A stretch of 64,000 nt of DNA from Streblospio benedicti (lineage: Eukaryota > Annelida > Polychaeta > Spionida > Spionidae). Shown here piece by piece: positions 44,230 to 56,635 of the stretch. The notes below the pieces were generated by a model, which did not search any database, had not been told where the DNA came from, and saw nothing but the letters and a program-made list of their open reading frames with translations. The stretch is from assembly GCA_019095985.1 (NCBI GenBank), contig CM032668.1, forward strand, positions 17,779,623 to 17,843,622, given 5' to 3'. The position numbers were made by a program, and so were the translations under genes. Within the stretch, counting starts at the first letter, position 1. Each line of letters begins with the position of its first letter.

Positions 44230-45700
44230 TGATAGCGTTAGAAGGCATTTTATTGTTAGAGATTTGTTGTCATCATATTTTTGTAATAAGCAAGCATTTC
44301 AAACTTTTATATTTTAATTTTCAACTGTGTATAGTAAAGTAGTTTTATGTGTAGACATGTTTGAGTTTTTTTTTTGTTTCCATCATTGTTTTATAATGGT
44401 GCAAGTCTAATCATATTGGTGCTTTACACTGGTTAGTCAAACCAATATTGTTATCATGTAGTATATTTCCTTTTTGTAATTGTACCTTTGAAAGAAATTA
44501 TCTTTTATAATTGAAATTATTTGAGAATGACTGGTCAACAGACCATTTCCTTAAATGTTTTCAAAAACTAAAAAAACTATTTTCCTGTTTATTTTCCTAT
44601 ACATTCAAATTCAGCTTTAAAGAGAATGAATGGCTCAATTTCATTTTTGCTAATTGGTTACAACTCGCAGCCTTGGGCTTCATGCTTTTGGTCTACAGAT
44701 GGCATATACAATACCAAAATGTAACACACGTAATTAAACTAACAAAAGTATATGGCAAATACATGCAATGTATTTAACTTAGGTCTGTGATATTATTGTG
44801 ATATAGTAATTTATTTGTAAATATGTAAAAAAAAAACAGTGCCTGTAAAATTTTAGAATTTTCAAATATTACCTTTACATGTATGGTTTATAAATAAAAT
44901 TTTCAATAAATCAATATCAAGCGTTTTTTAATAGCTTTATATAAAACAAAACAAACGTAAAATATTTGTACACTATATAAATTCATTTTTATTGCTCTGT
45001 TTCCATGCTACATTTAATCCAATTGGAAAATAAAAATACGAAGAAAGTTTATTTTGATTTTTTACAGAGAAACTAAAACAACCTGTTTGTATGAAATTAA
45101 TATTTGAACAGATACGTCTCAACAGAAATATAATAATACCAATAATATGTTTATGAATCATATATCATGCTCACATAATCCAAGATCTATGAAATATATC
45201 ACAGTAATGCTCTTGAAATACATCAGAGTCCCTGACAAGAGTAAAGGGTATTACCTTACAAAATCTACACCCTGGCACAATGCCTTTTGGGGAAAAATAA
45301 ATGTTCCAACACATGAACATACTGGTTGCGTGTGCAAAACCTAAGGGTGCATTGTGATAGGTGACACTATTTATGTCCATTGTGTATATTGTCATTCTTA
45401 TCAGATCTTATCAGATCAGTTTGTGTAGTGTCCACAACAGTATTAAATTTATTTTCAATAAAGATAACTTGATATGCCCTTGAGAGTCATCATGCCAATT
45501 TTGGTACTTGTCTCACTATTTGCACGATTTCATGAAAATATTGCCCCAAGCCACCCCACTAATATTTATCTTCATTGCTCCTCAGTCTACAGATTACGTC
45601 CACCCTTAACAGCAAGGTGCATATATTTATAACATTTACACATTTCGTCCTTAAACATCCCACCCATTCATCCAAAATATGGGTAATGATATGAATTTCC
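44230..45700. other. Spacer between two convergent genes
   Basis: AT-rich, no gene. It holds AATAAA near 44894 on the plus strand and its minus-strand counterpart (TTTATT at 45448), plausible poly(A) signals for the macrodomain gene and the EF-hand gene. Confidence 0.5.
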
Positions 45701-45709
45701 AGATTAAGA

Positions 45710-45751
45710 TTAAGTGTTATCAGTACTCTGCTGCTGTTGCTGTGAGGTCTC

Positions 45752-45800
<49 letters not shown>

Positions 45801-48800
45801 CCGGTGGCGGGGCGGCTGCCGGCCTCGCTGCCCCCCGACTTGGGCGGGTAGCGGCGGATGAGGCTGGATGTGGGTGGTCGCTTGCCCGGCAGCATCATGC
45901 GGTAGAACTCTGAGGAGACAAACACATCAACTTGCTACAATGTACTCGCGTATGTACGTGTGCTGGGCAACATCTTCTCAAATCCCTCTAGGAAAAAGGA
46001 AGTCAGTTTCATAGGGTATTGGGTATCTCAACGTTTGTGAACACAGAGCCAATGAATCCCCCATGAAGCCCAATGACCAATGTTTATTACGCACCGAGGA
46101 CGTTGGCTAAACCATATCCTCAAAACTTATCTACCCACCACCACCCTGGTTGAGGGAAGCTCCCTGTATTCAACCCTAAAGCTTGCATTTTATCCTTTTC
46201 TCCTAACCCCAGTGTTGCCAGATGACTCACCCTGGCAGCTGTCGATTATCCATTATTGTCTACTTGGCCAACTTAAGGCTAGTGTGGTGTGAAGACCTAC
46301 CACCCTATACTAGACCCGCAATATGTACGTCTCTAGCACCTATGAAGTTGGTGTCGGCCTGACTGATTCACTCACCAATGAAGTCGACAAAGTCGTCGCC
46401 ATTGGTGTCTCAATCACTGACCCACGAAGTCAACAAAGCCACAACCGTTGGTGTCTCAACCACTCACCCACGAAGTAGACAAAGCTGTTGCAGTTCGTGT
46501 CTCAATCACTCTCCAGTGAAGTTGACAAGGCCGTCACCGTTGGTGTCACATTCACTCACCCATGAAGTCGATGAAGCCGTCGCCGTTGGTGTCGGCCTGG
46601 GCGATGAAGTCATCCATGTCGGTCTCCGTCATGGGCAGCCCGAGGCGCTGGCGCAGCAGCGTGCCCAGGTCGGCCCGCGACAGCAGCCCGTCCTGGTCCA
46701 GGTCAAACACCCTGCCGGGGAGCGGGGACAGTTTACGGATCATTCACAAATGCGGTGGGGGGTGTTTATAAGGGGTCTAGAAATCCCATATCCCTCATAT
46801 TGGCCCTTTTTTCCTAATTCCTCTTTTTGGCTCTTTTTCCCTTATCCCTAATTGGAGATCCCTTATCCCTCTTTTGGGGCCCATTTTCCCTTATCTCTCT
46901 TTTTCAACCTTTTTTCCCTTATTCCACTTCCTTATACCCCCCCCCCCCAAGCCACACAAATGACGTCACCCAGTAGTTGGGTGGGGGGGGGGAGGGTGTA
47001 GCGAAAGATGACAAAATTTGACACGGGGTGGCGGGACTAGGCGGGTGGGTGTCAAGCACTTTACTTGGGTGATGTCCCTTTTTGAAAAAAAAGTTGTAGT
47101 TATTTCACACAACTTTCTGACATATATGTTAAGTGAGTTGTCATATGTCTACTAATTGAAATCACATTGCCATGGTTGCTTATATGTTCTATATGCATTT
47201 GTAAAGTTTTGTCTAAATTATGGACACATATATTCCCATGCATTTATACAATGGCACAGTTAACAGTTAAACTGATGTTACTTGGGCAAAATGCCATCAC
47301 GAAACCATGTCATGGAAGTGAGGGGGTGGGGGTGGAGGGAGACAAAGATGACGTCAACTTACCACGAGGGGTTGTGAGGCAAAGATGGCGATAGGTGACG
47401 TAGGGGGGGGGGGGGGTTAGTGTAGTCAGGTATAGTCTTTTTCAGTAGCGTTTTGGAGACTTATTTCTATGAATACTTTAGAATCGCATTAAAAATCTCT
47501 TTGTTTATATTTTATTCTTTTTAATTTACTGTGGTATTGTGCTATTTCCCGGAAGAGGACACTTGTTTGTTGAAACGTTGGAAATAATATCGTTTTAAAT
47601 AACAATAAATTGTTCTTCATTTTTGGGATTCTAAAGTATGTATAAAATAAGTCTCCAAAACGCTACAGAACAAGACTAAACCAGATATCAAGATTTACAT
47701 TTTCCTGATTGATAAGGAATTTCTTCTCATTTAACCAAACTCAGGGACGTTCAAGCAGACATTCATTGTGCTAAATTTTTGCTTATTTGAGGCTTTATGC
47801 TAAGCTGCAATAGTGACAACATCTATTTACACAGTAAAAGTTAACATAACGTGTTTTGAATCTGCAGTTCGTTAACACACGTGCCATGTGTCTTTTACAT
47901 GTGTCTAATGAGACCACTTAGTGGCTGGAACATGGCCTTAAGGGACCATTCAGTATTATTACCAGGGTGGGGTAGTAGGATATTCCAAAATGCTGTGAAA
48001 AAATTAATAGCCCCCTCAGATCTCTGTGAAAAAATTGGTGACTCCCCCTCAATTTCATGTGATAAAAAGTGAAAATACTCTCCTCCCCTCTCCACTAACA
48101 GTTAATGTAATCATTGTCAGTCAACCCTTATCCCATTTGATGGATATCCATAATATATAAACAGCAAATTGCAGTACAGAATCTGTAAAAAAATAGGGGT
48201 AAATTTTCTATGAAAAAAATGATAGCGCCCCCTCAAAAATGTGTAAAAGAATTCATAGCCCCCCCCCCCCCTAACATTGTGACAAAAGTTCATGACCCGC
48301 CCTAAAATCCTAAATGAATTCGCTCTGTTTTGTAACTGTACGTACTTGAAGGCCTCTGTGATCTGCATGTCCTCATCATCCAGCTGGTCGTCGAAGCACT
48401 CCTTGAGAGCCTCCGCGTTGTGGATGTCCTCTACAACAGAGAGACATATGTCCGCACATACTGCATATAGCATAGAGTTTCATAACAGTAGGTTTGCCAA
48501 GGTTCAGTCACAACAAAGCGTTCCTTTAGTGTCGTGGCTTTGTGAATGTCCCCCACAACAACAAGGACGGAGGACCGGTGCATTTGGTAGGGGGGTCAGG
48601 TACTTTTTTCAATGTGCAAAGTAGGGGGACCGGATGATTTTTCATTCTCGTTGGGCATGGGACATGTACTTTTTTCAGCTGCTGAAATCCCATCTCGACG
48701 TGAGCGAATCGGTACAAATTAATCACGCGAATATTCATGGGAGGGGATGTGGACTTTTTTTTATAAATACAGGTCATAGGACATCAGTTTTTGTCATCAC

Positions 48801-51800
48801 ATCAGCAGGAGACAAGACCTTTTTAGACAAGTTTTTCAATATACACCGCTCCCCCCCCTGTTTGTTAAATATTGCATCGTCCCTTAGGGACGGGCGGGAT
48901 CAAATATGCACTTCCATTGGTCAAATTGCATACCAATATAGATAAAATCTTGTAGGAAGTGAAGGAAGAACGTCCAGAAAAAGGAATTATATTCAAATGC
49001 GATGTCCAAACTTTAGTAATCATTTTCTCGAACTACAGAATCTTAGGATAGTTAGAACTAATTTAGGCAAATATTGCCTTGTACACAAAACAATCCAGAT
49101 TGCTGCCAGTGAGTGTTCAGCATTTGAAACAATTGGAATAAATATCCACACATGTAAATGAAATACATTTTTATCATTTTAATCGTGCAACCCTAACATC
49201 CTTATCAAAGTAAAAGCTATACACGCCAAATGATTTTGATATGTGATCAGAAGTCCCAGTGATTAGACCTAATAAGCATATATCCTCGGCAAGAAAAACT
49301 TAATCATATAATTGCAATTAACAAACAGGCAACGCTATGGTGCAAATATTATTTTCATAAGATATATTAGAATAATTCCATTCATGTTGAATATACATTA
49401 TTGTTATCATATGTAGTTCGCTTACTATACATGGTGCTGCTGCTTGGATCTAACAATCCCTGGAAATAAGTGGCACCTGAAAACTAAAACACAAATAACT
49501 GAAGCCATCAGTTTGCTGTGTAAACTCCGCTGCTACCTCATTAAAAGCTGCAGTTGGACTGATACAGGAATTGGCGGGATTATACGATGTTTGTTTTTAG
49601 CTTGGAACTAGAGTTTGGAAAGTCTGTGTAGTTCTGTAGGTAGCATATATAGCTTTAAAATATCGTATGTACAATTGTGTCAAATAGTGTTGGAATTATA
49701 TGGTATTAGTTAGTAGCGTGGAATAAGAGTTTGGAAAAAGTGTCTAGTTCTTTGGGTAGATTATATATTTAAGAAAATATTGGATGTAAAATGTATCAGC
49801 CAACTATGCATTTTCATTGATACAGTGTAAAGTAGCAGAAATGTTGACATCTCTGGATGATTTTAAGCAGATATTGGAGGTTGTCATGTATATTAGAATT
49901 CATTTGGGATTGATTGGTCGACAGAGTGGCATGCATATTTTCCTATGTTCAAAATTGAACATTAAAGAATAGAAATTTATCTATTTCATTTTTGTTTTAA
50001 ATTGGCTTCAACTCTGGGCATTGAGACTCACTTCAACGGCAACAAACATCTGGTATTTTGATTGTTGTTTGACCACTATTGATCAGGACGGGACAACAAC
50101 CCCCCCCCCCCCCTTTTCCCTTTCATTATCGATTTCTTACCGTCCAAAATTCATCCTACGTGATCAAAAATCTAAAAATTTTGCAAGTTTGTAATTATGT
50201 GATTCCCGTATCGCACCAACTGCACATCGCTTGCCTTTGCGCCATGTCCGTCAACAGAGAGTGTTGTCTCTGATAGGTTTGTTTGTCTGTCTTGTTGACT
50301 GGTACAGAAGCAGCTTTTTCTGCTGTCATGAAAACTACATTAGAGTTTACACAGTAAGAGTAAACACGGCGACTGGACGTGTGTGGTGTGAGTGGTGGTT
50401 ATTTTATGACATTTAAACACTGTTTATCTAGTTTGAAAGCATGCGTTGGTATGCATATGGCAGTTTGATTAGATTATTTCGTTTTTTTGTGTGCGTGCGT
50501 GGTTGTTGTGCGTTTTGCGTTGTTGTTGTTGTTGTTATTGTTTTTATGCCATTAGTTTTTATTTTAAATTTTTGTTGGTTGTTGTTGTTGCTGTTTTTGT
50601 TGCTGTTTTTTGCTGCTTTTTGCTTTTTGCTTTTTTGTTGTTTTTATTTTTTGTTTTTTGTTTTTTTTTTGGGGGGGCTTTTTGCATGCCACTATCGATG
50701 ACACCTACAAAACCCATGAAATAGATGAACTAGCTAATGTACCCCCCCCCCCCATTACCCTTTCCCAGAACCTGGATCTGCCAGTGCACGATTATAGAAG
50801 TAAAAACTATAAACCTGGCCCAAAATGTGAGTGCACAAAATGGCACTAATATTTGTGAGCAGGCGTGACCGCTCCATCAGTGGAAATCTCTGGATCCAGT
50901 CTGGCTGCTGTAGAATCCCAGCTGTATGTTGTCGCCTCATGTCATCATAATGTGGATCATGGTGCACTGTAAACCCTCACCGTGGGCACACCTCACTTAA
51001 CTGGCATAGGCAGGTTCAACGATATCTGCCCATGCCTCCCCCCCCCCCCACAACCCCTTTCCATCAAAATAGTTATTTTTCAATGGTATTTTTGGTATTA
51101 CTCCTTTCAATCGATGAAAAGCTTTCAGTGCCCCCCGCCCAATTTCCAAGAACCTGGATATGCCAATGAACGGGGGGGGGACACCTCACCTTTAAGGACA
51201 CCTCACGAAGAGAGAAATGTCACCAATAGAGACTTATTTGCATCCCTTCCTCCGCTTATTGCGATTAAAATGTTCAACTAATAGTGAGTAGGGAATCCAC
51301 CTTGATAGGGATACCACTTCGTGCTCCTACCTGTGTCTCCCAGTAGTGGGTTTGACTGTACTTGTAATGCCGTTTCTGTGGTTTATCCGTACAAATACCT
51401 GCACAAATCATTATTGTTTTTGGCCATTAAAAAAGCATATTTCATACTGATAAATGTTACGTAAATGACGTTATCAGAGTCAGACTCGTGGGTAATAATC
51501 CTACACTAATTTCAGCACAGATACAAATCAGTATAATCATTTCATTTATGGATCCAGCCACAATTCTGAATGAACACAGCGTGGAGTTTCATAACAACAA
51601 CAGAAAAAAATCAAACACAGCTCATCAAATAGAAGTTTTGCAAGACAGAACTCTGTAGTACTTTTCCAAACGCAACACCTACAATTCAAATACAACTAAT
51701 GTAAAATTCTTTTCAGCAAACTATTAGACATTCGTGGGATAGTTTGCTTTAATACCACAGCAACAATAAATGAACTAGTTAAGTTGCATTGAGGTGAAAG

Positions 51801-54800
51801 TGTCAAAATCCAGACTGTGCAAGAACCTAGTCGTGCTTGAATCGAAGCATTGCAAACCATGCTAATTTAAATTGGAGATCACTTGACATATACATGGAAA
51901 TAAAAGCTAAGTACTTTAAAGTGAATGTCCATTTTGTTTGCATTCAAAGGGCTACAGTTACAATGGTGTACTCTTGACTACTTGAACTTTTACTAGTTCC
52001 AACTTGGGGATAAAACCAGTACTCACCCGGCCTGTGCATTGTGTTTGGTTAATGAACATCTATTAGAATCACATACGTATCCACATCACTCAAATATGTT
52101 TCTTAAACAATCCAGTACATTGGTATTTCATTTAAAAGTTAAGCTGTATATAAACACAACAACAGCTCTTACAAAAATAACAGTTATAAAACACTTTATT
52201 TGCACACAGACTGTTAAGACAGCAGTAACATGTCCTCTCCGCCACTACAGACCATTCGGTGTTTGTTCTGACATCAACAATACATTTGTGCCTGCTAATA
52301 ACTGTATGGAGCGTGATAAATGTGTCGTCTGCCGGTGGAGAAAGTGACGCTGTTTACTTTATTGACGACCTGCTGTTATAAGGCGAACCATTGAGGGCAT
52401 ACAGTGCGACAATACTTCTGTCTGCCGAACACCCCAATAGGGGGAAATACAAAAAACATGCAGAATAAGCAATAACTAAATTTAAAAAAAGAACCACTTT
52501 CCAGTTGGACATTGATTATTTGGACGTGAATCTGCAGGTGACTGGGTGTCCATGCAGAGCCGTGTAGTTGTTGCACTGTGTTCTTATCAAAATAAATTAT
52601 AGGCGCTCTTTGTCAAAAGGTACACATACTAATCCTATCAGTGAGAGTTTCACTAAACTTGGTAACCCCTGTGGCTTGTGTAGATCCATAGTTGAATTCT
52701 TCGATGACACAGTGGAACCTCTGTTGTAAGACCACCTGTGGAACTGGCTCCAAGCCGTTTCAATGGAGTGGTTGTACCTATGTTGTGGCGCCACCTGACT
52801 TGTTTGATGGTCTATAAGGACCATGAATAATCATCTTATTATAGACACCGTATCTCTATATAGAGGTATCCTTAATTAGAGGTTCTGCCGTTCGTTCAAT
52901 AACTTTCAAACAGGTTGTGTCAATATTATGCCGCCATGTATACAATATGAGCGCACCCGGTATTCACGCTATCGATGTTTCCTTCTTTCCTCTCACGGCT
53001 CCGTGTTTGGTTGATATTTGTTCTTTTCATAGGCGTATCAGGGTGAAAATGGCAGTTGTGTGAGACTAGAAGTTACACCACAGTATTCCTACCCATTTAT
53101 AGCTACAACAATGCACTAGAGCACTATTATGTTTGTAATATAGAGTTCCTTTAAGTTGAGTCTTTGTAGTTATGTGTGTTTAAACATATTGAAAACAATC
53201 GATGGGTGAAAGTGTCCAAACTAACACATTGACTTCACATTGAGGGCATGAAACTCAAGGAAGTTTGCTCATGGATCAGAGAGCTGACAACTATGGGAGG
53301 TAGCCGCAATATAAATGTACAGACATTTTGATGTACTAAATGTTTGCGCATTGTAAGCAAGGCTAATGCATAGGTAAATTCCATAAGTATCAGCTGTCGA
53401 TCATATTATTATGTCGCCATGCTTGACCTGGTATAAATACTGAATGTTAGTTTTGTAAGAATCAGTTCTGGATAAATACACGATTGAAACCACATCGTTG
53501 TGCTTCTACTTTTCACGAACCCACAACACTTGGACATCACAACCGCTTCTGAAAAAAAACAGTGTTAATCAAGTTTGCAGCCCTAAAAAAGTCGCCTGGC
53601 CATATAATAATAGAAGTCAGAATGGCGGACCTCACTGGTCCAGAGATGTATCAATTGCGTAGCTACAACGCACCCTAAACTTTCATAATAGTTTTCGAAT
53701 TGCTCACAGCCAACGACCCACCGCCGTTCAGAGAACGTTGTGTTCATAGTTCCCTTCCTTCCGATCCTGAAAATTAAAGTCCCTGAGTTTCACAATGCAC
53801 CCCAATGTTCCATGGATCGTGCTCCACGAGGGCACAGTTTGTCGTGGGGCGGATCGATCAGTCATTGAAAGAGAAAATTGCTGCACATTGAGTCAATCAA
53901 ACTGCTTTATTGTGAGTAACTAGATCTAGTTATTTAATGAACAGCCGTAGCCTAGATCTCGATCACGTGTGTGTTGTCAAATGAAGAGAATTACTGTTTT
54001 TTCAACATGTAGTAATATTTGCAGGGTGTAAGCTTTCTCATTATTCTATTTTCTAGCTATAGGGTCACCAGTTTGCTGTATTGTGTGCGTTGAATGCCGT
54101 CAGACGCTCACATTCTCTGACACCAGCTGCACCTGGGGCACCAACACATTACTTGGTCAAACAAAGACAGAGAGTACGGAGGCGTATTTACTGCGACTCC
54201 TGCAGCCTCTACACTCTGTGAGGAGAGCTGAACGCACAACGGGCATTCCATGTTGCCACAGCAAGGTATCATCTATCAAATTTTCTCAGGGGAAGATGCG
54301 GGCATTCAAGCGGGACCAATTCAACATGCAATGAAGTACAATAAAATATGTTCAAGGACAGGGGAACCTATTAGCGCTGATTGAGTTTTTAAATCATATA
54401 TTTATACAGCGAGGTTATAACTAGAGGGCAGTCTTATAAGAGGTCTAGAAATCCCATATCCCCCACTTTTTGCCCTTTTCCCAGTTATCCCTGTTTTTGG
54501 CTCTTTTTTCCCCTTATTCTACTACTTGGAGATCCCATATCCCTCTTTTGGAGCCCCTTTCCCCTTAGCCCTCTTTTTCAGCCTTTTCCCCTTATCTCAC
54601 TTTCCACAGTATATTTTCCATGACCCCCCCCCCCCCAGTTTTCTGGTCATTTGGTGCCAGATCACCATGGCGTGTACTTGCATTTTGTAAGTCAACTTGT
54701 ATTGTACATTGTGAACAGTAAAAACAAAAACAAAAAAACACACACAAAAACACACACACAAACAAACAAACAAATTGCCCTAATCACGTACCAATCATGT

Positions 54801-54831
54801 CATCCTTGACCACGGTTTTGGCCCGTTTCAT
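45710..54831 (-). CDS. Calmodulin-like EF-hand protein with polyglutamine tail
   Basis: Four coding exons, minus strand: 54831-54792 (from the proposed Met), 48430-48346, 46711-46560, 45909-45710. All borders are AG/GT, phases match, and they give 158 residues. N-terminus: MKRAKTVVKDDMIEDIH. Then DEDMQITEAFKVFDLDQDGLL, as in calmodulin's third EF-hand. Two Ca-binding loops are visible: DLDQDGLLSRAD and DTNGDGFIDFME; the last Glu of loop 2 is made across a splice junction. The C-terminus is basic/proline-rich (PGKRPPTSSLIRRYPPK), then 16 Gln, ETS and 5 Gln. The frame is open upstream of the chosen Met to 54969, so a longer N-terminus is possible. A cytosolic calcium sensor is likely. I cannot name the orthologue. 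Introns are filled with repeats. Confidence 0.85.
45752..45799 (-). repeat. CAG microsatellite coding for 16 Gln
   Basis: Fifteen CAG and one CAA at the 3' side in the last exon of the EF-hand gene. Near-pure CAG makes it prone to length change. A second short run (5 Gln) follows after GluThrSer. Confidence 0.95.
46351..46588 (-). repeat. 46-bp tandem repeat made of an EF-hand loop plus splice donor
   Basis: The GTGTC landmark lies at 46351, 46405, 46451, 46497, 46543 and 46589: one gap of 54 and four of exactly 46. On the minus strand each unit encodes a loop like DTNGDGFIDF followed by GGTGAGTG-type donor text. The highest-coordinate unit is the real exon end (donor at 46553-46559); the others lie in the following intron. 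The outermost one still has the exon's GCCGACAC bases. Confidence 0.9.
46770..46950 (+). repeat. Dispersed 'CCCTTATCCCTC' repeat, copy 1
   Basis: GGTCTAGAAATCCCATATCCCTC, then repeats of CTCTTTTTGGCTCTTTTTCCC, ending in a poly-C run. Similar at 54430-54640 and 57440-57655. Each copy has internal short tandem structure. Confidence 0.8.
47433..47678. repeat. 246-bp MITE in an EF-hand gene intron
   Basis: Ends pair over about 55 bp: AGTAGCGTTTTGGAGACTTATTT (47444) with AAATAAGTCTCCAAAACGCTAC (47645-47666). TA flanks each side, compatible with a TA target. Confidence 0.85.
48563..48885 (+). repeat. Inverted-repeat small element, copy B (nearly whole)
   Basis: Spans the parts seen in copies A (849) and C (34130): GACCGGTGCATTTGGTAGGGGG at the left and TTAAATATTGCATCGTCCCT at the right. 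The extreme left end is shortened. Intron of the EF-hand gene. Confidence 0.85.
48900..52690. other. Large EF-hand gene intron, no exon seen
   Basis: AT-rich with poly-C and poly-G runs (50100, 50742, 51038, 51172) and a T/G-rich run (50480-50690) that gives spurious hydrophobic ORFs. An ORF at 52039-52347 has no motif. 'CC(A)GAACCTGGAT(C/A)TGCCA' near 50766 and 51150 is a small shared repeat. Confidence 0.4.
49600..49790 (+). repeat. Imperfect ~95-bp tandem duplication
   Basis: TAGCTTGGAACTAGAGTTTGG (49598) and TAGCGTGGAATAAGAGTTTGG (49717) start two copies that share TGT(G)TAGTTCT.TAGGTAG text. Intronic. Confidence 0.65.
52705..52892. repeat. 'AGTGGAACCTCT' dispersed inverted-repeat element
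   Basis: ACAGTGGAACCTCTGTTGTAAG at the left and TATAGAGGTATCC...AGAGGTTCTGCC at the right, with GACCACCT inside. Related text lies at 26645, 27700, 42785-42890 and 58145-58315, so this is a common old MITE-like family. Confidence 0.65.
53100..54420. other. Intron sequence, possible solo retroelement end at ~53200-53530
   Basis: 53420-53530 has GTATAAATAC, then AATAAATAC about 40 bases on, then CACTTCT...CACGAACCC, a promoter/poly(A) order like that of LTR ends. No paired copy or flanking duplication was found. Otherwise no coding evidence. Confidence 0.3.
54425..54640 (+). repeat. Dispersed 'CCCTTATCCCTC' repeat, copy 2
   Basis: AGAGGTCTAGAAATCCCATATCCC, then TTGGAGATCCCATATCCCTC, ending ATGACCCCCCCC. 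Same family as 46770. Confidence 0.8.
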
Positions 54832-55599
54832 CGTGCTGGCGCTGTGCGGATCCGGGCTGTTGGTGTTCCCTGGTCTGTTTACACTCAGCGATGTGGTCTT
54901 CAAGTGGTGCAAAAGTACGGAAATCTTTATATTGACGTCTGTGCGTGTATCCTTTGCTCTATATATCACGGAAATGGGATTTTTATGATTGCTAATATTT
55001 GTAAATGTGCTGTTATTTACTGTATCCTATACAATCATGAAAAAATAAGATTGTATCCTCCAACCCAATAGTAGGCTGTTAATTTGCATTTGATATTGCA
55101 GATCTATATTCGCTTTTCTTATTCCACAAGTTACTCTCGCTAAAGTGAATTCGTGCACGCCAATATAATGATACCCCAAAAACACATTTACCCAGCTTTT
55201 ATATGATGGCTCCAAGAAACACTTGACAGGAGTTTGCCAGTCACTCGTTAACACAGGCAAAGATCCGCAAATACGCAACACGTGAACACAAAAAGTCCTA
55301 TTTAGTCACCTGAACAGCCTTGTAATGCACACACATTAAGAATATCAAATTTAAGGAGTCACACCGAATCTAAAAATAAATTGCGTATATAGGCTATCCT
55401 CAAAAGTAAAAGTAATCCGAATGAATGAGAGCTTGACACAAAACAACCTGTTGCTGTTACAGCAAGTCACGAGAAATAATAAAAACACCAACAAAACAAA
55501 ACCCCTCTGGCTTTAATCCCACTTGATTGAATACGTTTTGCCTACAAAAAAGTGCAGCTGTATTATGGTTTGAGCGCCCTTTGTAAATGACTTGCCAAT

Positions 55600-55780
55600 G
55601 AACCCTCAATGAGCGATTATTCCGGCTAAATGCGCACAACCAACGGGCACCTGTCGATCAATCAATGCGCATGCGCGGCTGTGGCAGCAGGCGACATCGA
55701 TTCCCGTCACTGCTTTTGTCTTATAAAATTGCATAGGGCAGGCTTCAGCCCGAGTCCCACAGTCACGAATGTGAAAAGAC
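55600..55780 (-). promoter_or_regulatory. Candidate promoter of the EF-hand gene with NRF1 site
   Basis: TGCGCATGCGC at 55666-55676 is a perfect NRF1-type palindrome in a locally CpG-rich stretch, about 800 bases upstream of the first coding exon. An inverted TTTTATAAGAC (55720) is less convincing as a TATA box. Assignment to this gene is by position only. Confidence 0.4.
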
Positions 55781-56112
55781 AAACCGGTCGTGGTTGTTAC
55801 TAGCAGAAGCAGGTTTTTGGAACCTCCCCAAAAATGGCATTTGGGGAGTAAGAAGGTGTACTGTACGGGGTTCTGGGTCTCCCTATGAGGTGTTGGAGCC
55901 ATTTGTAAATGGAACACCCGATCTTGTCTTAAATGTGCTATCTCATCTCCTGTATGGTGAAAATTCAGGGATAATCCCTGGTGACTGTCAGACTGGGTGG
56001 GAGCTTAAAGAATCTGCCGTTGAGTTTTTGCTGTTTGGTAAATTTATGGAAATTACACGGGGAAGAGTGGGGAGGTAAAACACATCCGTGCTTAGTCAAT
56101 GTGTCCATTACT

Positions 56113-56635
56113 ATCACCAGGGTAAAGCAGTTGGGGTAACTCCGGTTACGCCAACAAGACGAATGATTAGTCTGTCCATTCACCATTTTTTTTCTGTTGA
56201 TTGTTTAAATTTCTGCTGTTAGAATTCATCATTTAATGGGTATGTGTCAATAATAGGTGTGTATAATTAGGCTGCACATGTTGAAAACATGTCAAACTCT
56301 TCAATGAGTTCATGAAGCAGGTTTTAATTTTGCCATCAAGCTGTGGGTAACTCCTAACTTGTGTTGTTATGCAAAACAACAACAAAGATCAGCTGTTACC
56401 CACAGCATGATGACAAAATTAAAACCTGCTTCATGAACCCATTGAAGAGTGTGACGTATGTTCAATACGTGCAATCTAATTATACACACATTGTGTTGAT
56501 ACATACCTTAGTATCAAACCACGAATCTTAGTTCCAAATAATCAACAGAAAAACATTTGAATCGATGGACTATGCCTCCATCTTGTTTGTTGGGGTAACT
56601 CCCTGTGTTACCCCAACCGCTTAATACCCCGGTGA
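56113..56635. repeat. 520-bp foldback element
   Basis: TCACC(A)GGGTA..AGC(A)GTTGGGGTAAC at 56113-56145 pairs with 56600-56635. Inner arms pair more closely: TTCATGAAGCAGGTTTTAAT at 56310 with 56415-56435, and GTGTGTATAATTAG at 56257 with 56477-56490. The whole can fold as one long hairpin with its centre near 56372. No long ORF inside. Confidence 0.85.

Noticed and set aside
45679-45861. Plus-strand ORF with a poly-Ala run
   Set aside because: It is the other strand of the CAG tract in the EF-hand gene's last exon.
46370-46590. CRISPR-like regular spacing of repeats
   Set aside because: Units are contiguous without unique spacers, in an animal gene; they derive from an exon end.
50441-50849. 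Hydrophobic, membrane-like ORFs
   Set aside because: Produced by a T/G-rich low-complexity run (Phe/Val/Leu/Cys); frames overlap and no exon borders are seen.
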